Below are positions 34,063 to 47,295 of a stretch of 64,000 nt of DNA, piece by piece. The notes beneath the pieces are model-generated. The model saw only the letters and a program-made list of their open reading frames with translations. It was not told the DNA's origin and made no database searches. Every line of letters starts with the position of its first letter. The stretch's first letter is position 1. This stretch comes from Sipunculus nudus (Eukaryota > Annelida > Sipuncula > Golfingiida > Sipunculidae). The stretch covers positions 65,019,953 to 65,083,952 of the forward strand of contig CM049311.1 of NCBI GenBank assembly GCA_026874595.1. The letters run 5' to 3'. The position numbers were made by a program, and so were the translations under genes.

Positions 34063-35290
34063 TTAAATATTCCCAAAATTCGGCTTATTTTTGCCACCAA
34101 ACAAGATATTTTCAATTTTATGCATATCAGGCCTCACGCCTCTCAGTAATTCCATTCCTTTGTGGGTGTACATGGGACATGAAAACAAATAGAGATCTGG
34201 CGTCTCCTCAGGGAAACCACACGCACAAGAAGGATCATCTACACAGTTGTTGAGGAACAGATGCTTATTCAAGGCGGATCTGAGTGTGAGCAATCTGAGC
34301 ACCACGATAACCTAGGAAAGTGTTACAGTATGCGGGTGGTCTCTTTCCATTTTACACAACTTTTTTTAATTGACCCACCTTCCGAATTCCTAGTTTTTCT
34401 CCAAGGTTGTTCCAACCCTGACTTTTCGAACATTAGAAAGTTGCCTCACATCTGTACGGTACAATGGTAATACGAGATTGTCAGCATTTCTTAAATTGTA
34501 GAGATTTGCTTGCTTTACATTATTTGATACAAGGTCACGCAGATACGACGGGGCTATTCGATTGTATATTTTGTAAAATAATAAAAGTTTATGTCTCTTT
34601 CTATGCATGGTAAGTGTTAGCAAGCAATAGTTACTAAACGTGCGGCTCTTAACTGTACCAACTCTAATTTATATGACTCTGCTTTGGTGCAACCATCCCA
34701 AAACACGTCAGCATATTCAAGAACTGGTCTAATGAACGTTAATTAAAGTCTTTCTAAGGCTCTCCTATCGAATTTGTATATGTAAATCCTAAAAACATCT
34801 TTTTTTTTTGCCTTATCACATATGTAATCTATATGGTCTCTCCAGCTTCATTTACTATTTAAAAACAAACCTAGATGTTTATGAACCTCTACTTCCCGAT
34901 CTCAAATTCAGACATCTTCCTGCGTGGCATGGTTCAAGGCGAATGTTAATTTTTCTTTTTTTTCCGTGGCATTAAAAATAACATACCACTTTCAGCCGGA
35001 TTTTTTTATGCTGCCAAGATCAGCATTTAAACATAAGCCATATATTATGTATCATTACCTGGAATAATTAGCCATATGTCATCAGCAAATAACCTGATAT
35101 TTTTTAACTTGTGCTGCCAATTCATAAATGTATACTAAAAACGAAGCGGTCATAGGATAGATCCCTGAGGAACACCAGCTGGGATGTACTTATAGTCTGA
35201 TGAGCTCCCGTTCAGCATAACGCGTTGATTTCTATTTGTTAAGTAACTCTGTCCGTCAAAACCGTGTAAGGGGGATTGCTTCTTCTCTAC
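34063..35290 (-). mobile_element. CR1/Jockey-like LINE, 3' half, in intron 1 of copy 2
   Basis: On the minus strand, from high to low coordinates: NQRVMLNGSSSDYKYIPAG then GVPQGSIL (about 35240-35150), the classic RT motif; RRH-type RKRHKLLLFYKIYNRIAPSY (34600-34540) with YNLRNADNLVLP; then LRSALNKHLF and CACGFPEETPDLYLFSCP (34290-34170), the terminal cysteine motif. Several frameshifts are present. Its RT part is repeated at 32885-33530. Confidence 0.75.
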
Positions 35291-35340
35291 ACTTGCAGGA
35301 TAAGCCCCACACTAAAAAATGCTCATAAAGCCTATATGAT

Positions 35341-35342
<2 letters not shown>

Positions 35343-35403
<61 letters not shown>
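35343..35403. repeat. (TA)n microsatellite
   Basis: About 30 TA units. Confidence 0.9.
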
Positions 35404-35410
<7 letters not shown>

Positions 35411-35690
35411 GGATCTCTGAAGCCGCACCCGACATGATGTCCCCCTTACAGATCGCCCCCTTTTTTGTTTGGACGTCGTTGTGAAGCCGGTTATTCTTTT
35501 AGGGATCAAGCAAAGACACACAGGCAAGTTCTGAAGTCTGGACAATGGAAACCACACGGAAAACACTACAGACTACAGCACAGAACTCGCCAAGGGAATT
35601 TTTGCCGCCCTTCATGATATTATATAAAAGGGCTGGCCCGCGAAACCCACTGAGGAAAACTAATTATCTACACATGACCCGGTAGCTGAG
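35404..35690 (+). promoter_or_regulatory. Promoter-like patch, possible LTR remnant
   Basis: Starts TGTTGTGGATCTC, holds a strong TATA box (TATATAAAAGGGC near 35620) and is GC-richer than its surroundings. No internal retroviral-type genes nearby and no matching second LTR, so the assignment is tentative. Confidence 0.3.
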
Positions 35691-35849
35691 GGAACGTCTG
35701 TTCCTCCCCCACACTGGACTTTTCACTTGTGATATGGATTATCATACCGCGCATTGAACTTTTGTTTAAACCTGAAGATGGACTTTCATTGAACTTTGAG
35801 TTACCTGTGTTTCCATAAACATTTTGTGATCTTCACGTTGGACCGAACT

Positions 35850-36390
35850 TCAGTTTGTCCCCCGCCGTCGCCGAAGGCGTCGTCGTCGGGGGACATGGAA
35901 ATGGTGAGCGTCCGTACATCTGTCCGTCCGTCTGTCTTTCCGTCCGTCCATCAATCCGTCCGTCCATCGTCACACATTTGTTAACGCAATAACTCAAGAA
36001 GAATTTTTGATACCGTCACCATTGATACACCTTATTAAGGGCTAGGTCAAGTTCAAACGTTGATGACCTTGACACATTCATCAAGGTAACAGAGGCGATA
36101 CTGCTAGAGTGATTTTAACGTAATAACTCGAAATGAATTTTAAGTACAGTCTCCAAGCGTGCAGCATTTATACATTTTATCAAGGACAAGTCTAGTCCAA
36201 ACAAGGATGACCTTCACCCATTTTTCAAGGTCACAACTGCGATAATGCTAAAATGACGTTTAACACAATAACTCGAAAATATTTGAGGTACAGTCATCAA
36301 GCTTGCAGCATTGATGATCTTCTTAAGGGCTAGGTCAAGTTCGAACATGGATGACCTTCACCCATTTTTCAAGGTCACAGTCACATGTAT
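35850..36390 (+). mobile_element. Pearl-like element with about 135-bp tandem core
   Basis: Opens with a hairpin (GTCCCCGCCGTCGCC ... GGCG ... GGGGGAC, 35858-35894), then a CCGTCCGT leader (35910-35970) and three units starting near 35986, 36119 and 36263 with CAATAACTCGA. The units also share CAAGGGCTAGGTCAAG-type text and CAAGGTCAC. No protein. Confidence 0.65.
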
Positions 36391-36399
36391 ATATAAGTG

Positions 36400-36860
36400 A
36401 ATACACAGAACACTGTGTGTCAAAGTTCGATTTATATATAACTAACTATATATAGTTAGTTAGACTAGATCTTTAGTTTGACTAACACGGCTATACATGA
36501 CGGAGATGAGCATGTATGATAAACGAATCTTTAATTAGTAAACCCTAACTTATACAAAAATTCCCTACTCTTAACAGTAGAACACGAGATCTGGTAGGAA
36601 TCCTGGAGCGCCTTCACGATCCGCTGCAGTCTGGTGTCAGCCAGGTCTTCTGTGCTGGACTCGTGCGCCCTCAGTCCTCGGTTAGTCACTGCCCGGACCA
36701 GCCGTACATCGACCCTTCTCGTCTCTGACGAATTACTCTCTCCCGTCAGACTAACTTTAGCGCCCTCTCTCGGCCTCATTGACGAACCCTGCGACGACCG
36801 TGTGGTTCTGCGGTGTTGGTCTGCGTCTCACAAGACACCTATACCACCATCCCGGGATGT
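36400..36860. other. Short stretch with an AACACGGCTATAC motif
   Basis: Includes the inverted pair AACTAACTATATA / TATATAGTTAGTT (36436-36465) and GACTAACACGGCTATAC near 36480, which recurs at the right edge of the window. Open frames at 36531-37053 are on both strands and show no motif. Confidence 0.35.
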
Positions 36861-37059
36861 CAGCAGGACATGTAGTACACCCATTCTGCGCCCTGCCCTA
36901 ATCGGCCTCGCTATCGGGAAAAACATCCACAGAAATATTCATAAAGTCTACGGCCATGTCAAATACCACGGCACATATGCCACGAGGGCCCACTACCTAG
37001 AAACAGTTCTGCTCACGTCATACCCCTTGGCTATGCCCGTTGTACATACTTAAAAGCTA

Positions 37060-37440
37060 AGCGTGTAAACAAAAATAGCTATGCCCGTTGCAAGCTCGTG
37101 TTGCGCGGCAATACAGGAAATATGCAGACTGTGGGGTATAACTGACCTCAGGCAAGTCAGAATAGAGACTGTGATTGTTGACGATTGTATCGTGTGTAAT
37201 CCAATGGGATGGGGAGTCTGTGCTACCAAGCACTTTCCACAGCAGTGTAAAGTGACCGGTACTTCGAAGAACATCCGATTGTGCATGGTGATACCTGCAA
37301 TGTGTTTGGTTAAATATTACGCAGGGGGAATTCCAAAGAGACAGCACCGCCTGGTGGCCAAACCTGACCGCTACCGCGGATTAATGCAGCGGATAGTGTA
37401 GCGAATATTTGAGCGTAGCGTAACCGCTTTCTATGGGGCG
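37060..37440. mobile_element. About 380-bp insertion in duplication unit 2
   Basis: Present only in unit 2. Partly GC-richer, with open frames on both strands and ATGCCCGTTG repeated at its left boundary (37034 and 37081), which may be a target duplication. Confidence 0.4.
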
Positions 37441-37949
37441 TAATGATGCCCTAACACTAGTAACAACACGTGGCATTATTACCAACATTTGCGATACCTC
37501 GCACATTGACAAAAATAACCTTATTTGCCTCTCAACTATAATCCGTTCATGGAGAGCACGTGACGGATTGAATGACAGCCTCTGCTAAAACTGCCCATTA
37601 AACATTTAAGCTGCCTACTGCTTTACTATAAATTACCATAAATATGTGTACTTCTGTGCACTGGCGATAACAAATACGTTTACTTCACGTAAAATCAAGC
37701 TAAACATGTTTAAATAAAGTCTTAAACGAACCCTTCTTTAAAAAATCTACTTAAAGTATTCACAATAAGTGTTCCTCCATTCAAGTAAATTAAGATTAAG
37801 TATCTAGAATTTCATTTACAAACTAAGTTGAAAGTAAAAACAACTTACGGGTCTACAAACTAAACCTTTTCAATGACACTCGAAGATCTGCTTCCGCTGG
37901 AGATCCGTTCACGTAGGTTGTGTGGGACGAGTGTGTGTGCGTGCGTGTG

Positions 37950-39350
37950 TTTGTATAACCGAACAAAAGAGGACACGATATTGACTGCACACCAAACGCG
38001 TGAGGACTTTTTTGCTGTGAGGACTTACACACAGTCCTCACAAACGAAAAGCGGTTAAAGCATCACTTAAGCATTACTATGTTGGGTAAGTTTCTTGCAA
38101 GTCCTCAGAAAGAACGTTTTGCTTGAAATTTGTTTTGTGTGTGTAACAGCGCCATCTATTGAGAGCTTTGCGGGATGGTTAGAAAAGTATGTGTGTGTGT
38201 GTGTGTGTGTAAGCTAGGTCCTCGATAATATGTTTAACTGGTTATCCGACCTGTTTAGCGGCATCAGCTCTTATTTTGATCGTGAGGTGATAGCATTAGA
38301 ACCTTATATTACCACGGATTCCAGGAGTAAACAGGAAACAAAACAACAAACAGATTTTCTTATCTACATGATAGCAATACACTCTGACCTGTCAAGAAAA
38401 AAAAGTGAGCAGCTTGGTTCTAAAGTATAAAATAGACACAAAACGTTTTACATGATAAAAATAATTAATCTTCCCATCTAGTGTAAATATATGTAAATAC
38501 ATGTTTATCTTTTGTATTGTAACACATATTTGCATTGGAACTTGTGGAGTTTACTTATAGATAGTTGGGCGTAGAGGATAGAAAGTCGCTTTAATTATCA
38601 GTGACAAGAGGCTACTGATGGCTGTACACTGAAGTTGTCACTCAGAACCTGATACGTTGGTATGCAGGGATCCTAGGGGGAGATGGGGCGTTTCGAGGTC
38701 ACCTTAGAAGCAGTCAAGAGTAGGCGTCCGGGCACATTAAAGGTGGCTTGCATCATCCACATTGGTTGTTATTGGTTTGTTTACGACTTCGGACTAGAGC
38801 CAACCGAAGAGTAATTACAGTATTTTGTATTTTGCACATATTGTATCGAGAATGCATGTTGAATCATTATATTGTTATATAATTCATTTATTTCTTTCTA
38901 ATCGTAATGCTCTTGTCTTGTTTCATTTTGGTGAAGATTATGAAATTACATAGAATTTCAACAATAATCTAAACATATTATATCTTTTACTTGTATCGTG
39001 ATGCCTTATGTAATGTTGTGCATATATATATCGACAGGAAAGCATGTACAATTGGCTACTGTTAAAATCCTGTTATAAATAAATATGTCTAAACCAAGTG
39101 TGCTTGATTGCTGATTAGCATGTTCTCGCCATGACAAGAAGACATGACATAAACTGTACGTCCTCACAGGTTGTCCTCGCAAGTTATGCGCTCAGTCAAC
39201 GCACCGTTCTCACGTCTAACCTGCATTTTTCTTTAAAGAAAAGTGTGCGATGATACATGCGTCTTTTACTGCAGCGGAACCGCTGGTCCTCGGAAATGCT
39301 GTGTTAAAGCTAGGTCCTCGCGGGTATGTTTATTCGCGTATGTGTGTGTG
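37950..39350. mobile_element. 1.4 kb insertion in duplication unit 2
   Basis: Unit 1 reads straight through this point between two GT-rich tracts. The insert contains repeated GTCCTC/GAGGAC phrases (GTGAGGACTT at 37999 and 38018; AGCTAGGTCCTCG at 38212 and 39308) and (GT)n runs. A 66-codon frame at 38230-38430 is not recognised. No clear inverted ends. Confidence 0.5.
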
Positions 39351-40539
39351 TATATATATATGTGGTGTTCTGTCATGCTGGCGACCCAGGTGAATATACT
39401 CATATATGTAAATATAGCCGGAGTATGAACTGCTACCTGGGGAAGTACAAGTGGCATGATGCATATTCTTGGCTCGAAAGCTGATTTGAACATAAGATCC
39501 ATGCCTGTCTCCCTTGCCGCCGTGCTCTATGTGCACTGTACACAAAAGAGAATTTACAAAGTAAGAGGAAACGTCCATTGCTATACACGTAACGATTAGA
39601 ATTTTTCGCATCGTTATTTATAAACTAAATATGCGCTCAGAGAACGCCAACCTCCGATAAAGCAGTTCATAACCTTCATATTGCATTGTCAGAAATATAG
39701 CATTTGTCCTTAAACAATGGTGTCCTGAAACAATCTGACATATGCTGCCACCTGACCCTCCATCAGTAAACAAGGCAGTTCATATAGCGGGGAAATGGAC
39801 TGCTGTGTTTACTGATCTGACGCCAGGTAGCAGCATATAATATAAAAATATATTATATATAATTCCTGGATCCAGACGGTGATCCGGATCACCCCCTAAA
39901 TTTAATCAATTGTTCCTTCCATTGCCAAGCTATCCTGAAAATGTTATCATCCATTAAAAACGTTTTGAGTAATGTTGTTTACAGACGAACAAACAAACTA
40001 ACAAACGCCACCAAAAACATATGAAATTTCGATAAACGTTGCAGTTAAAATGGGAGAGTTTATCATGATATTTCAAGGGTACAGAAGATATTTTATTATT
40101 ATTATTACATATGGATTGTGTATCTTGTATTCTTAAGATGGACAGCACTGCGGCAAGAATCCTCTTTAATACAACATCATTGTATATTCTATAAAGTTTA
40201 ATAAATATTTGCAGTAACAAAATGTCTTACGAGCTGGGGATGCTTTCTTTGCACTACAACCGGAAGTTAAAAGAAAATATCGAGGAAATTCCCATAATTC
40301 TGGTTGGACCTCATTCTGTCAGGAAAGGTAGTCGTCTTTCTTTTACTATAGACCTCTTATAATATGGTTCTGTTAAAAATATAAATATATAACACTAAGC
40401 TAAGGGTTGGAAATAACTATCAGCTTAATGGCAGAGGAAACGACCGGCCACCTGATGTTCATTGATCCGATTCCCAATACGTTCTTTCTCTCTATAAAAT
40501 AAATAAGCATTTACAATTCATACTTCTGTCCACACACAT

Positions 40540-40571
<32 letters not shown>

Positions 40572-41444
40572 CATGGTTTTATTTCTTCTTCAGAACTAAC
40601 TCTGACAGGCCGAATGATCTACTCGAATCTTATCGCATTTACCTTCCCGATGAGCCAGTAAGTACAAACCAGTATGATTCATGCCCTGGTCTCACTGTAA
40701 GATATTTCCCTTTAATTCTGGCAAAGTCCTACACATTCACACTTCCATTTTTGTTTCGAATCAATCCGTCAATCCACTGAAAATCGGTTCATCTCTGCAG
40801 AAAATCTGAGCACTGGGACCACGGCATCAAGGACATTCAATAAATTTCTATATTTCCTTCCCATTGTGAAGGAATCTTTTCCTTCAAAACTTGAACTTAT
40901 ACGATCTAAAGCATATTGAGTATCTCAATGAATTTTATATTGTAAATAATATCGATTGTAAATTCTATTTAAGGTGTGGCCTACTGAGGAAGTCCCAGAA
41001 TTCAAAGACACCATGATGTCCTTCCATAGCAACTGCACAGAACTTGTTTTTCGCGTGCTTGACATCATTTCCCACGCCTTAGGGTTCGAGGTCAGATGAA
41101 TAATAATGAAAATAATAATTTTGTAAAGAGTAAAATACCAGAACATGTGCTCTAAAAGGCTATTTCAAGCTATAAAAATGAACGGCTGATAAAAAAAATA
41201 TATTCGTTTAAATAAAGATGCAAGACTAAAATTTAGATGTTGTTAGGCCAGAAAAAAAAATCAAATTCACCTCCAAGCTTTCATTTACAAGTTTATCTGA
41301 AACCTAAACCCTATCTAATGAGATAGTAAACTGTAAAACAAAGACCACTCTGTTTTATTATGAATTATTGTTATAGAGGAGCAGTGTCCTACGATTAAGA
41401 ATATATTAAGAATATAATTTAAACCATGCACACAACATGCCTTT

Positions 41445-41452
<8 letters not shown>

Positions 41453-41509
<57 letters not shown>
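41453..41509. repeat. (TA)n microsatellite in intron 4 of copy 2
   Basis: The same place in copy 1 (about 12368-12380) has only a few TA units, so it expanded or shrank after the duplication. Confidence 0.85.
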
Positions 41510-41511
<2 letters not shown>

Positions 41512-43410
41512 ACGAACATTCAGTTGCATACAGAATGGAATTCGTTATAATTTTCTATAGAATCCTACACTACTGCGAAAGTTCCACGACATGTCAAATG
41601 GATGTGCCCCAGTTCAAATGCGTTTAATTCGGTATCCTCCTTTGACCGGTACAGGTAGGCTCTTTATATCATACTCTTTTTCCTAGTACACGACTCCCTA
41701 CGTGCACTACCATATACGTCCAAAACATTTGTCATAAATATAAGTTCCAATATTCTTGTAACGTATAATTCAGGGGCAACATTTAGCATGTATGTATCAA
41801 CTGAGTTGTACTTACTACATATATTGGGTTTGATTAGTAGGCTGTAATTACCAGCCACGTACAATGTCTTGAAAAAAAAAACACAAGCGGCATAAAAATA
41901 TATTATTCCAAGTCGCTCCAATAAACTGACTCTTTCTCATATTCTAGATGTATCATCTCGTTAGAACACGGTAATATACTAATAATAGTTCAGAAATGAC
42001 TGACTACGCATCAATCCCTTCGATCTTAGTAAGTGCAGAGATTACGTATATTTCTCCATACATATCTTAAAATCCGCTAGACCCGAGGCCAATCTTTAAA
42101 ATATCCCAAACGTTTTAGGAAATGGACATAAATATGTTTGATGTATGATAGTAATATCTCTTTTGCAAAATATCATGTGTAGACATAATACTTATGTTAT
42201 TTTTTTTTATTTTTCCAACTTCACATTGTTTGCTAGAAGTGGAACCTGGTCAAATTCGTCTGGGAGAGCATACGGATTATGGGTCCATTACTTTGCTATT
42301 TCAAGATGAAACCGGAGGACTAGAGGCAAGGCCATGGTCCTTTTAGAGACTCACTTAGTTAAAAATGCATTTGTAACATTCTTTTTAAAGATTGGTTTAA
42401 ATACGAACGAGTTTATTTTATTGCAACAACAAGTAGTTTGCTTCTAAGTGCACATTTATACGTGTAATTTTTTTAAATCCACTTCTTTTACTTACTGTCC
42501 CGTTAAAGGTCATTTGTTGTTGGGATCTACCAGGTACAGTGCCGTGATGGCATCTATCGCCCTGCCACGCCTATACCAGAAACAGTCCTCGTCAACATCG
42601 GGGACCTTATGCAGCGGTTAACCTCCGATGTCCTCGTGTCCAATGTGAGTAATTTTAACATAACTCCCTGCATGCTTAGATTTTAATTTATGTCCGTTTA
42701 AAGAGATATACAGATAAATTCAGATAATTTCAAAATAATGCAGATGATATTTTACTGACAAGCTCAGGAAAAATTATATTTTCGTCGCATACAGTGTGAT
42801 ATGTGTGATTCAGAGCAGGAATAGCTTATGTTTTCTCCGTTTAACTTAATTTGACGAGTTCAGAGTAAAGTTAAAGTTAATTTTATGTTTCAGAGTCACA
42901 GAGTGGTTGTGCCAGGGGAAAAGCAATGGGACGAGGTCCGAAGATCTGTCGCGTTCTTTCTAAACCCAAGGAACGACTGTGTCATCGAATGTTTAGATGG
43001 TTCAAACAAATACCCGCCTGTTACAGCTGGGGAATATCTTCATTCAAAAATGAAAAAGTTATACAAACTAGAAAAGCGAGGAGAAAACTCAGAATAACTT
43101 TTATGATAAACTATACTTGGACTAATGTCAAACTTTCACTTCGTTATAATTGGGATATGAACTCAGATAATAATGGAAAATTTAATTGGGTCTCTCATAT
43201 CAGGACTTTACTCTTTTAAGCCGGTTTCAGATATGTGTGGTTGGTACAATCTATAGGAGGATTACCCATTTTTATTACTTAATTTAAACAATAATGAAAG
43301 ACATGGCAATCTAAAATTAGCAAAATAATGATGTCTCCTGTAAAATTTTATACTTCTGTGGAATCTTTAAGTCATTGTTAACTGTTGAAAAATGTTTAAA
43401 ATGTGTACAG

Positions 43411-43416
43411 AATAAA
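43411..43416 (+). promoter_or_regulatory. Poly(A) signal candidate of copy 2
   Basis: AATAAA occurs 314 nt past the stop of copy 2, just before a (GTCT)n leader of a tandem-repeat element. It is the first such hexamer after the stop. Confidence 0.35.
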
Positions 43417-43459
43417 ACACATTTATCGCACTCGCTCAATTAAGATGTTGCAACCACAG

Positions 43460-43900
43460 ATGCGGTTTGTCTGTCTGTCTGTCTGTCCGGCCGTCAGGTT
43501 TTTATTTCCGTGCGATAAATTTCCTTACTTTTATCCGATTTCATTCAAATTTGGATCAGTGATTGCCCTCATGCATATCCGGTTGGGATTGCTTTTGGAG
43601 TGTCTATCTGAAAAAAAAAAATTCTCACCAGCTCAAAAACAAAATTCTCAAATTTAAATCAAATTTCTCAGGGAATTTTAGTTTTTATGTACGCCTGCAG
43701 ATGTCTACACATGTTATAGTGGATTTTGGTTCTATTTCACAATGTGTTTTAGTTATTATGTTCCCCTGCAGATGTCTCCACATTTCATCTTGGATTTTTG
43801 ATCTATTTCTCAAGGTCATTTAGTTTTTATGTTACCCTGCAGATGTCTCCACATATCATAGTGCATCTTTTTTAAGTTTTCATGTACCCTCAAGTTTTTT
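43460..43900 (+). mobile_element. Short array element, 72-bp unit
   Basis: A GTCTGTCTGTCCGGCCGTC leader (43470) is followed by three 72-bp units containing GCAGATGTCT-CACAT and GGATTTT (near 43697, 43769, 43841). Same leader-plus-repeats plan as the larger arrays. Confidence 0.55.
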
Positions 43901-44169
43901 CTTCACATGTCATAATTGTAGTTGCTTATCAAGCATGAAAGACAACAAGATCCAAAAGCGGAGGACATAAATTCCACGAATTTGCTTGTATTTAAGTAGA
44001 GATCTGGTGCAACCACATGAATATAACTTCAAAAGAATACTTAATTTTGAAAATCGATCAGAATTTTTTTAAAATTTATGAGCTTCTGCTTATGAAGGTT
44101 TTGTTTAGAGATGTTAGAAAATTGATATTTATTTCATCTCTTTATGGCATGTTACATTAGTTTTGCATT

Positions 44170-44820
44170 CATGTTTTCTGTTCATTGAGAGATAAACAAG
44201 TATGTTTTGTTAATTACTTCTATTTGTACTTCAAATGCACATGTATGCTTATGATTCAATTTGAATTGTAAAATGAAAAATTAGTTTTTGTAATTGGAAT
44301 TTTGGGCCTGAGGCCTTTACTCATCAATAAACTAATTCTCTCATTCTTATACTATCAAACAGGGCTGAGTTAAAATTTGAAATAACAAAAGTTGCTACGT
44401 ATGTGTTTAATTCGTTTTTTGCGGAGACGGAAAATGGAAGATGGTTGAACTATGTATTTCAAACTGTACTCGCTGATGACGGCAACATAGATTCATCGTG
44501 TAGGCAGGTATTCACTAACATTACATGTGTTTATGGCATGATTTATTTATCATTATGAGACTGTTACTTTACATTATGTTTATTGACTGTTTATTGAAAT
44601 GTGTATGTGTTGAAACTCACTGATGATGGCAAAATAGATACATAATGTATGTAGGTATGCAGTAATGTTACTTGTGTTAATGGCATTGTTTACTAGAAAA
44701 TATAAGACTGCTATACCTTACATTGTATTGATGTTTTTGTTTAATTGAATATTTATTGAAGTGTTTGGAAATGTGGGCCTGAGGCCTTTTTCCTGAATAT
44801 AATTCTGTACTGTTCTAAGT
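44170..44820 (+). repeat. Diverged direct repeat ending GGCCTGAGGCCTTT
   Basis: Two blocks end with GGGCCTGAGGCCTTT (44307 and 44774) followed by an AATAAA- or AATATAA-like run. Upstream texts share TGTTTATTG and ACTGATGATGGCAA phrases. Probably 3' ends of the same short interspersed element. Confidence 0.4.
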
Positions 44821-44829
44821 TTTTACTGC

Positions 44830-46673
44830 AAATTTATTTTCATATGAAATTGTTGCATTTGGATCTACAGACAGCAGACCTATACCAATAATTTTGCATT
44901 TGCATTTCGATGCAACCCCTCGTTAGTATTTAAATGTGAAAACATTGGATTTGCAAATGCACTTCCATTGTGTAACAATCAGAAGAATAAATGCTTGAAA
45001 TGGTGTTCCCATAACCCTTAAAACTGTTCGTGTTGTACTGTCTTTTCTTAATTTTTCGGGTTATCCTACACTTTTCTTAAAAGGGATCGTTTTAAGTTAT
45101 TTGTTATGTTACAAATAAAGTGCAAGGTCTGCATCCTGCACTCATTGAGATTAAGCAGCAAAATAGTTCCCCAGCCCCGACTCAGAAAAGGTATTGGTTT
45201 AATGGGAAAGGTGTATGTGTTTGCTGACACGCTTGTAGTAGACACTTGGCAGTGCATCAGAACAAAGTAAATGAAAAATTAAAATGAACACAAATATCTC
45301 TAAAGAATCTTTGCCAAACAAAACTCTCCATATCAGCCACCAGAGTTTTAAAATTCCAGGTAACATAGAGCTGCCCCCTGCGTGAGTACCAAATTCGCCA
45401 CACTGAGTTGTTTATGATTCTCAGACAATCTTAAGCATGAACTTCCTCTTTAAACATATGCTTGCTGTTACTTTTGAACATATGGACATCAGGTTCATAT
45501 AAAATTTTAGTTTATAAATGAAAAGTTATATTTCTGTATCAATAACTTTATTAAACTTGTAAACTTTGAAAAATTATCCTGTTCATAAAGGCCGCCCTAT
45601 ATGTTTGCATGGAATGCATAATTTTTCTTGAGTCACTGGGTACAATCATGTATTTATTTAACGTATTAACATGTAATTATAAACCGAATAAAATATTAAA
45701 TTATGTTTTACAAACAAACTGGGTTTCTATTGCAAATGTATCTGCAAGTTTATTTGATTAATGTTCTGCCATTTGTATCTGCAAGTGATTATATTTATGC
45801 TTATTTGCATTTGAATGATTCCAGTCCTTTCAGCTGGTTATGTGACCCCTGATCAATAATGCTTATGCACTCAACACAAGTAATATATGAACGTCTCTTT
45901 CTGTATCATGCTGTTACTTCACTCAAGACGGCTAAAGAATTTCACAGACACTGGGCATTCTTCACAAAGACATCAAGTTTCTCACAATCTTTCATTCAAA
46001 TTGAAAAGCCTACTCAGCGATGCTCATATACTAGACAAGAGCTCACAGGATATCGCCAGGTACACGGGATCATCACGAGGAGTGTCTCTACCTATCTGGC
46101 ACGACTACTCTCAGACATGTCTAAAATACGCAATTACGGGCTGAACTAAATACCGAAATATACCGAAAAACACCGAAATCACACCAAAATACACTGAAAT
46201 AACACAGAAATAGCACCAAAATTCGCCTTCTCTTCGTGCACATGTATAAGTATGTGCACCTCCTTTTAAATGGTTTTCGTACGATATTAAACCCATGTAC
46301 CAGAAATTTACACATCTTTATCATTTTTATTAACACAAAATCGAGGCCGAAAAAAACAAGCCACTAATAAAGGTGACTACTTAAGTGTCATTATAGTATC
46401 ACCAAAGTTTCCTAGTTTACCCTTGTAAGCCATACGGGCTGGTGCGGCCGGTCTATTTTCTGTGGAACAAACCACTGGCATGCATAGAAAATTACGCACA
46501 CTCATTCAGCCCGTCAAGTGTGTGACACCCGAATATAAACTTGAACAAAAGTTAGATACCAACCGCGCCAGAACTTACGATCACCATCCCTAGCACGATA
46601 ACAAAAACACTACCAAAACTGAATCATGCCTCCTTCAACACTTGTATTTTGTGATTTATTAATTTGATCATTA

Positions 46674-46711
<38 letters not shown>

Positions 46712-46800
46712 TTATTAATAATGTATAATTGATCCCGTTAAGAAAATCACCATGAATTCGGGTAAAGAAGGAATACTTCTAGAGCCCCATGCAAACCTCA
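44830..46800. other. Spacer without recognised gene
   Basis: AT-rich. Overlapping frames at 45859-46149 show no domain. An ATT microsatellite (about 46676-46712) and an ACCGAAAT/ACACCGAAAT tandem patch (46150-46215) are present. Confidence 0.4.
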
Positions 46801-46956
46801 GCTAAAACCTATGCTAAAAGCTCAACAAAATTCGCGCGACAAAAATTTCAATCATCATAGTCGCAGAGGAGTCGCTGGTGTCTCGAACCTGTCACAAACT
46901 ATTCCCAAAATAGTTTCCGCAAACCAGGAGCTGCGAGAACTTCGAGACAAGTTTGC

Positions 46957-46975
46957 GGGGGGGGGGGGGGGGGGG
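46957..46975. repeat. G19 homopolymer
   Basis: One of ten C/G tracts of 10-19 bases in the window. Confidence 0.9.
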
Positions 46976-47295
46976 AGTCGCGACCTATGCATTTACATTC
47001 CGAATGATTAAAGATAAAAATCAGAATCTGTCGCATGGGACTCGCAAGTGTGGCAAATCACAATTGTTTCTTGCGTATGTCGTGCGAATTTCTCACAAAT
47101 GTTGTGCGAATGTCTTTAAAACATCGCACAACATTCCATGACATTGGTGCAACACTCGTACGATGTCGTAAACGTGTCGTAAGTCCAGTTCAGTGTGATT
47201 GCAAGTGAAAATTGTCACTAATTCGCGTATTTTCTCGCAGATATTGTGTCTCCAACTTGTCGCAAGCTGTCGCAGACCAGTGTGGTACAGGCTTA

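Larger units (their letters stand above)
32673..43097 (+). pseudogene. 2-oxoglutarate/Fe(II)-dependent dioxygenase, copy 2, nonsense codon in exon 2
   Basis: Exons: 32673-32843, 40215-40327, 40594-40657, 40974-41090, 41561-41654, 42237-42325, 42534-42644, 42894-43097. All lengths and splice phases equal those of copy 3. Exon 1 reads MSHIPVVDF and ends ISSEQ. Exon 2 starts directly after the only good acceptor (TTTGCAG) with TAA at 40215-40217, where copy 1 has CTA and copy 3 CGA. Skipping exon 2 (113 nt) would shift the frame. Apart from this stop the HTD motif, SHRV and RRS are kept, so the break is recent, or it is an assembly error or polymorphism. Intron 1 is 7.4 kb against 745 bp in copy 3, filled with LINE pieces, a promoter-like patch and a tandem array. 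Trp245 of copy 3 is Leu here. A poly(A) signal candidate lies at 43411-43416. If the stop is not real, this is a 320 aa enzyme. Confidence 0.8.
36865..43153 (+). repeat. Segmental duplication, unit 2
   Basis: Partner of 6440-14073, with exons 2-8 of copy 2. Exon 1 lies outside the matching segment, 4 kb further upstream. Confidence 0.8.

Noticed and set aside
36531-37053. Overlapping open frames on both strands
   Set aside because: Mirror frames in GC-richer DNA, no domain; the region is repeat-derived.
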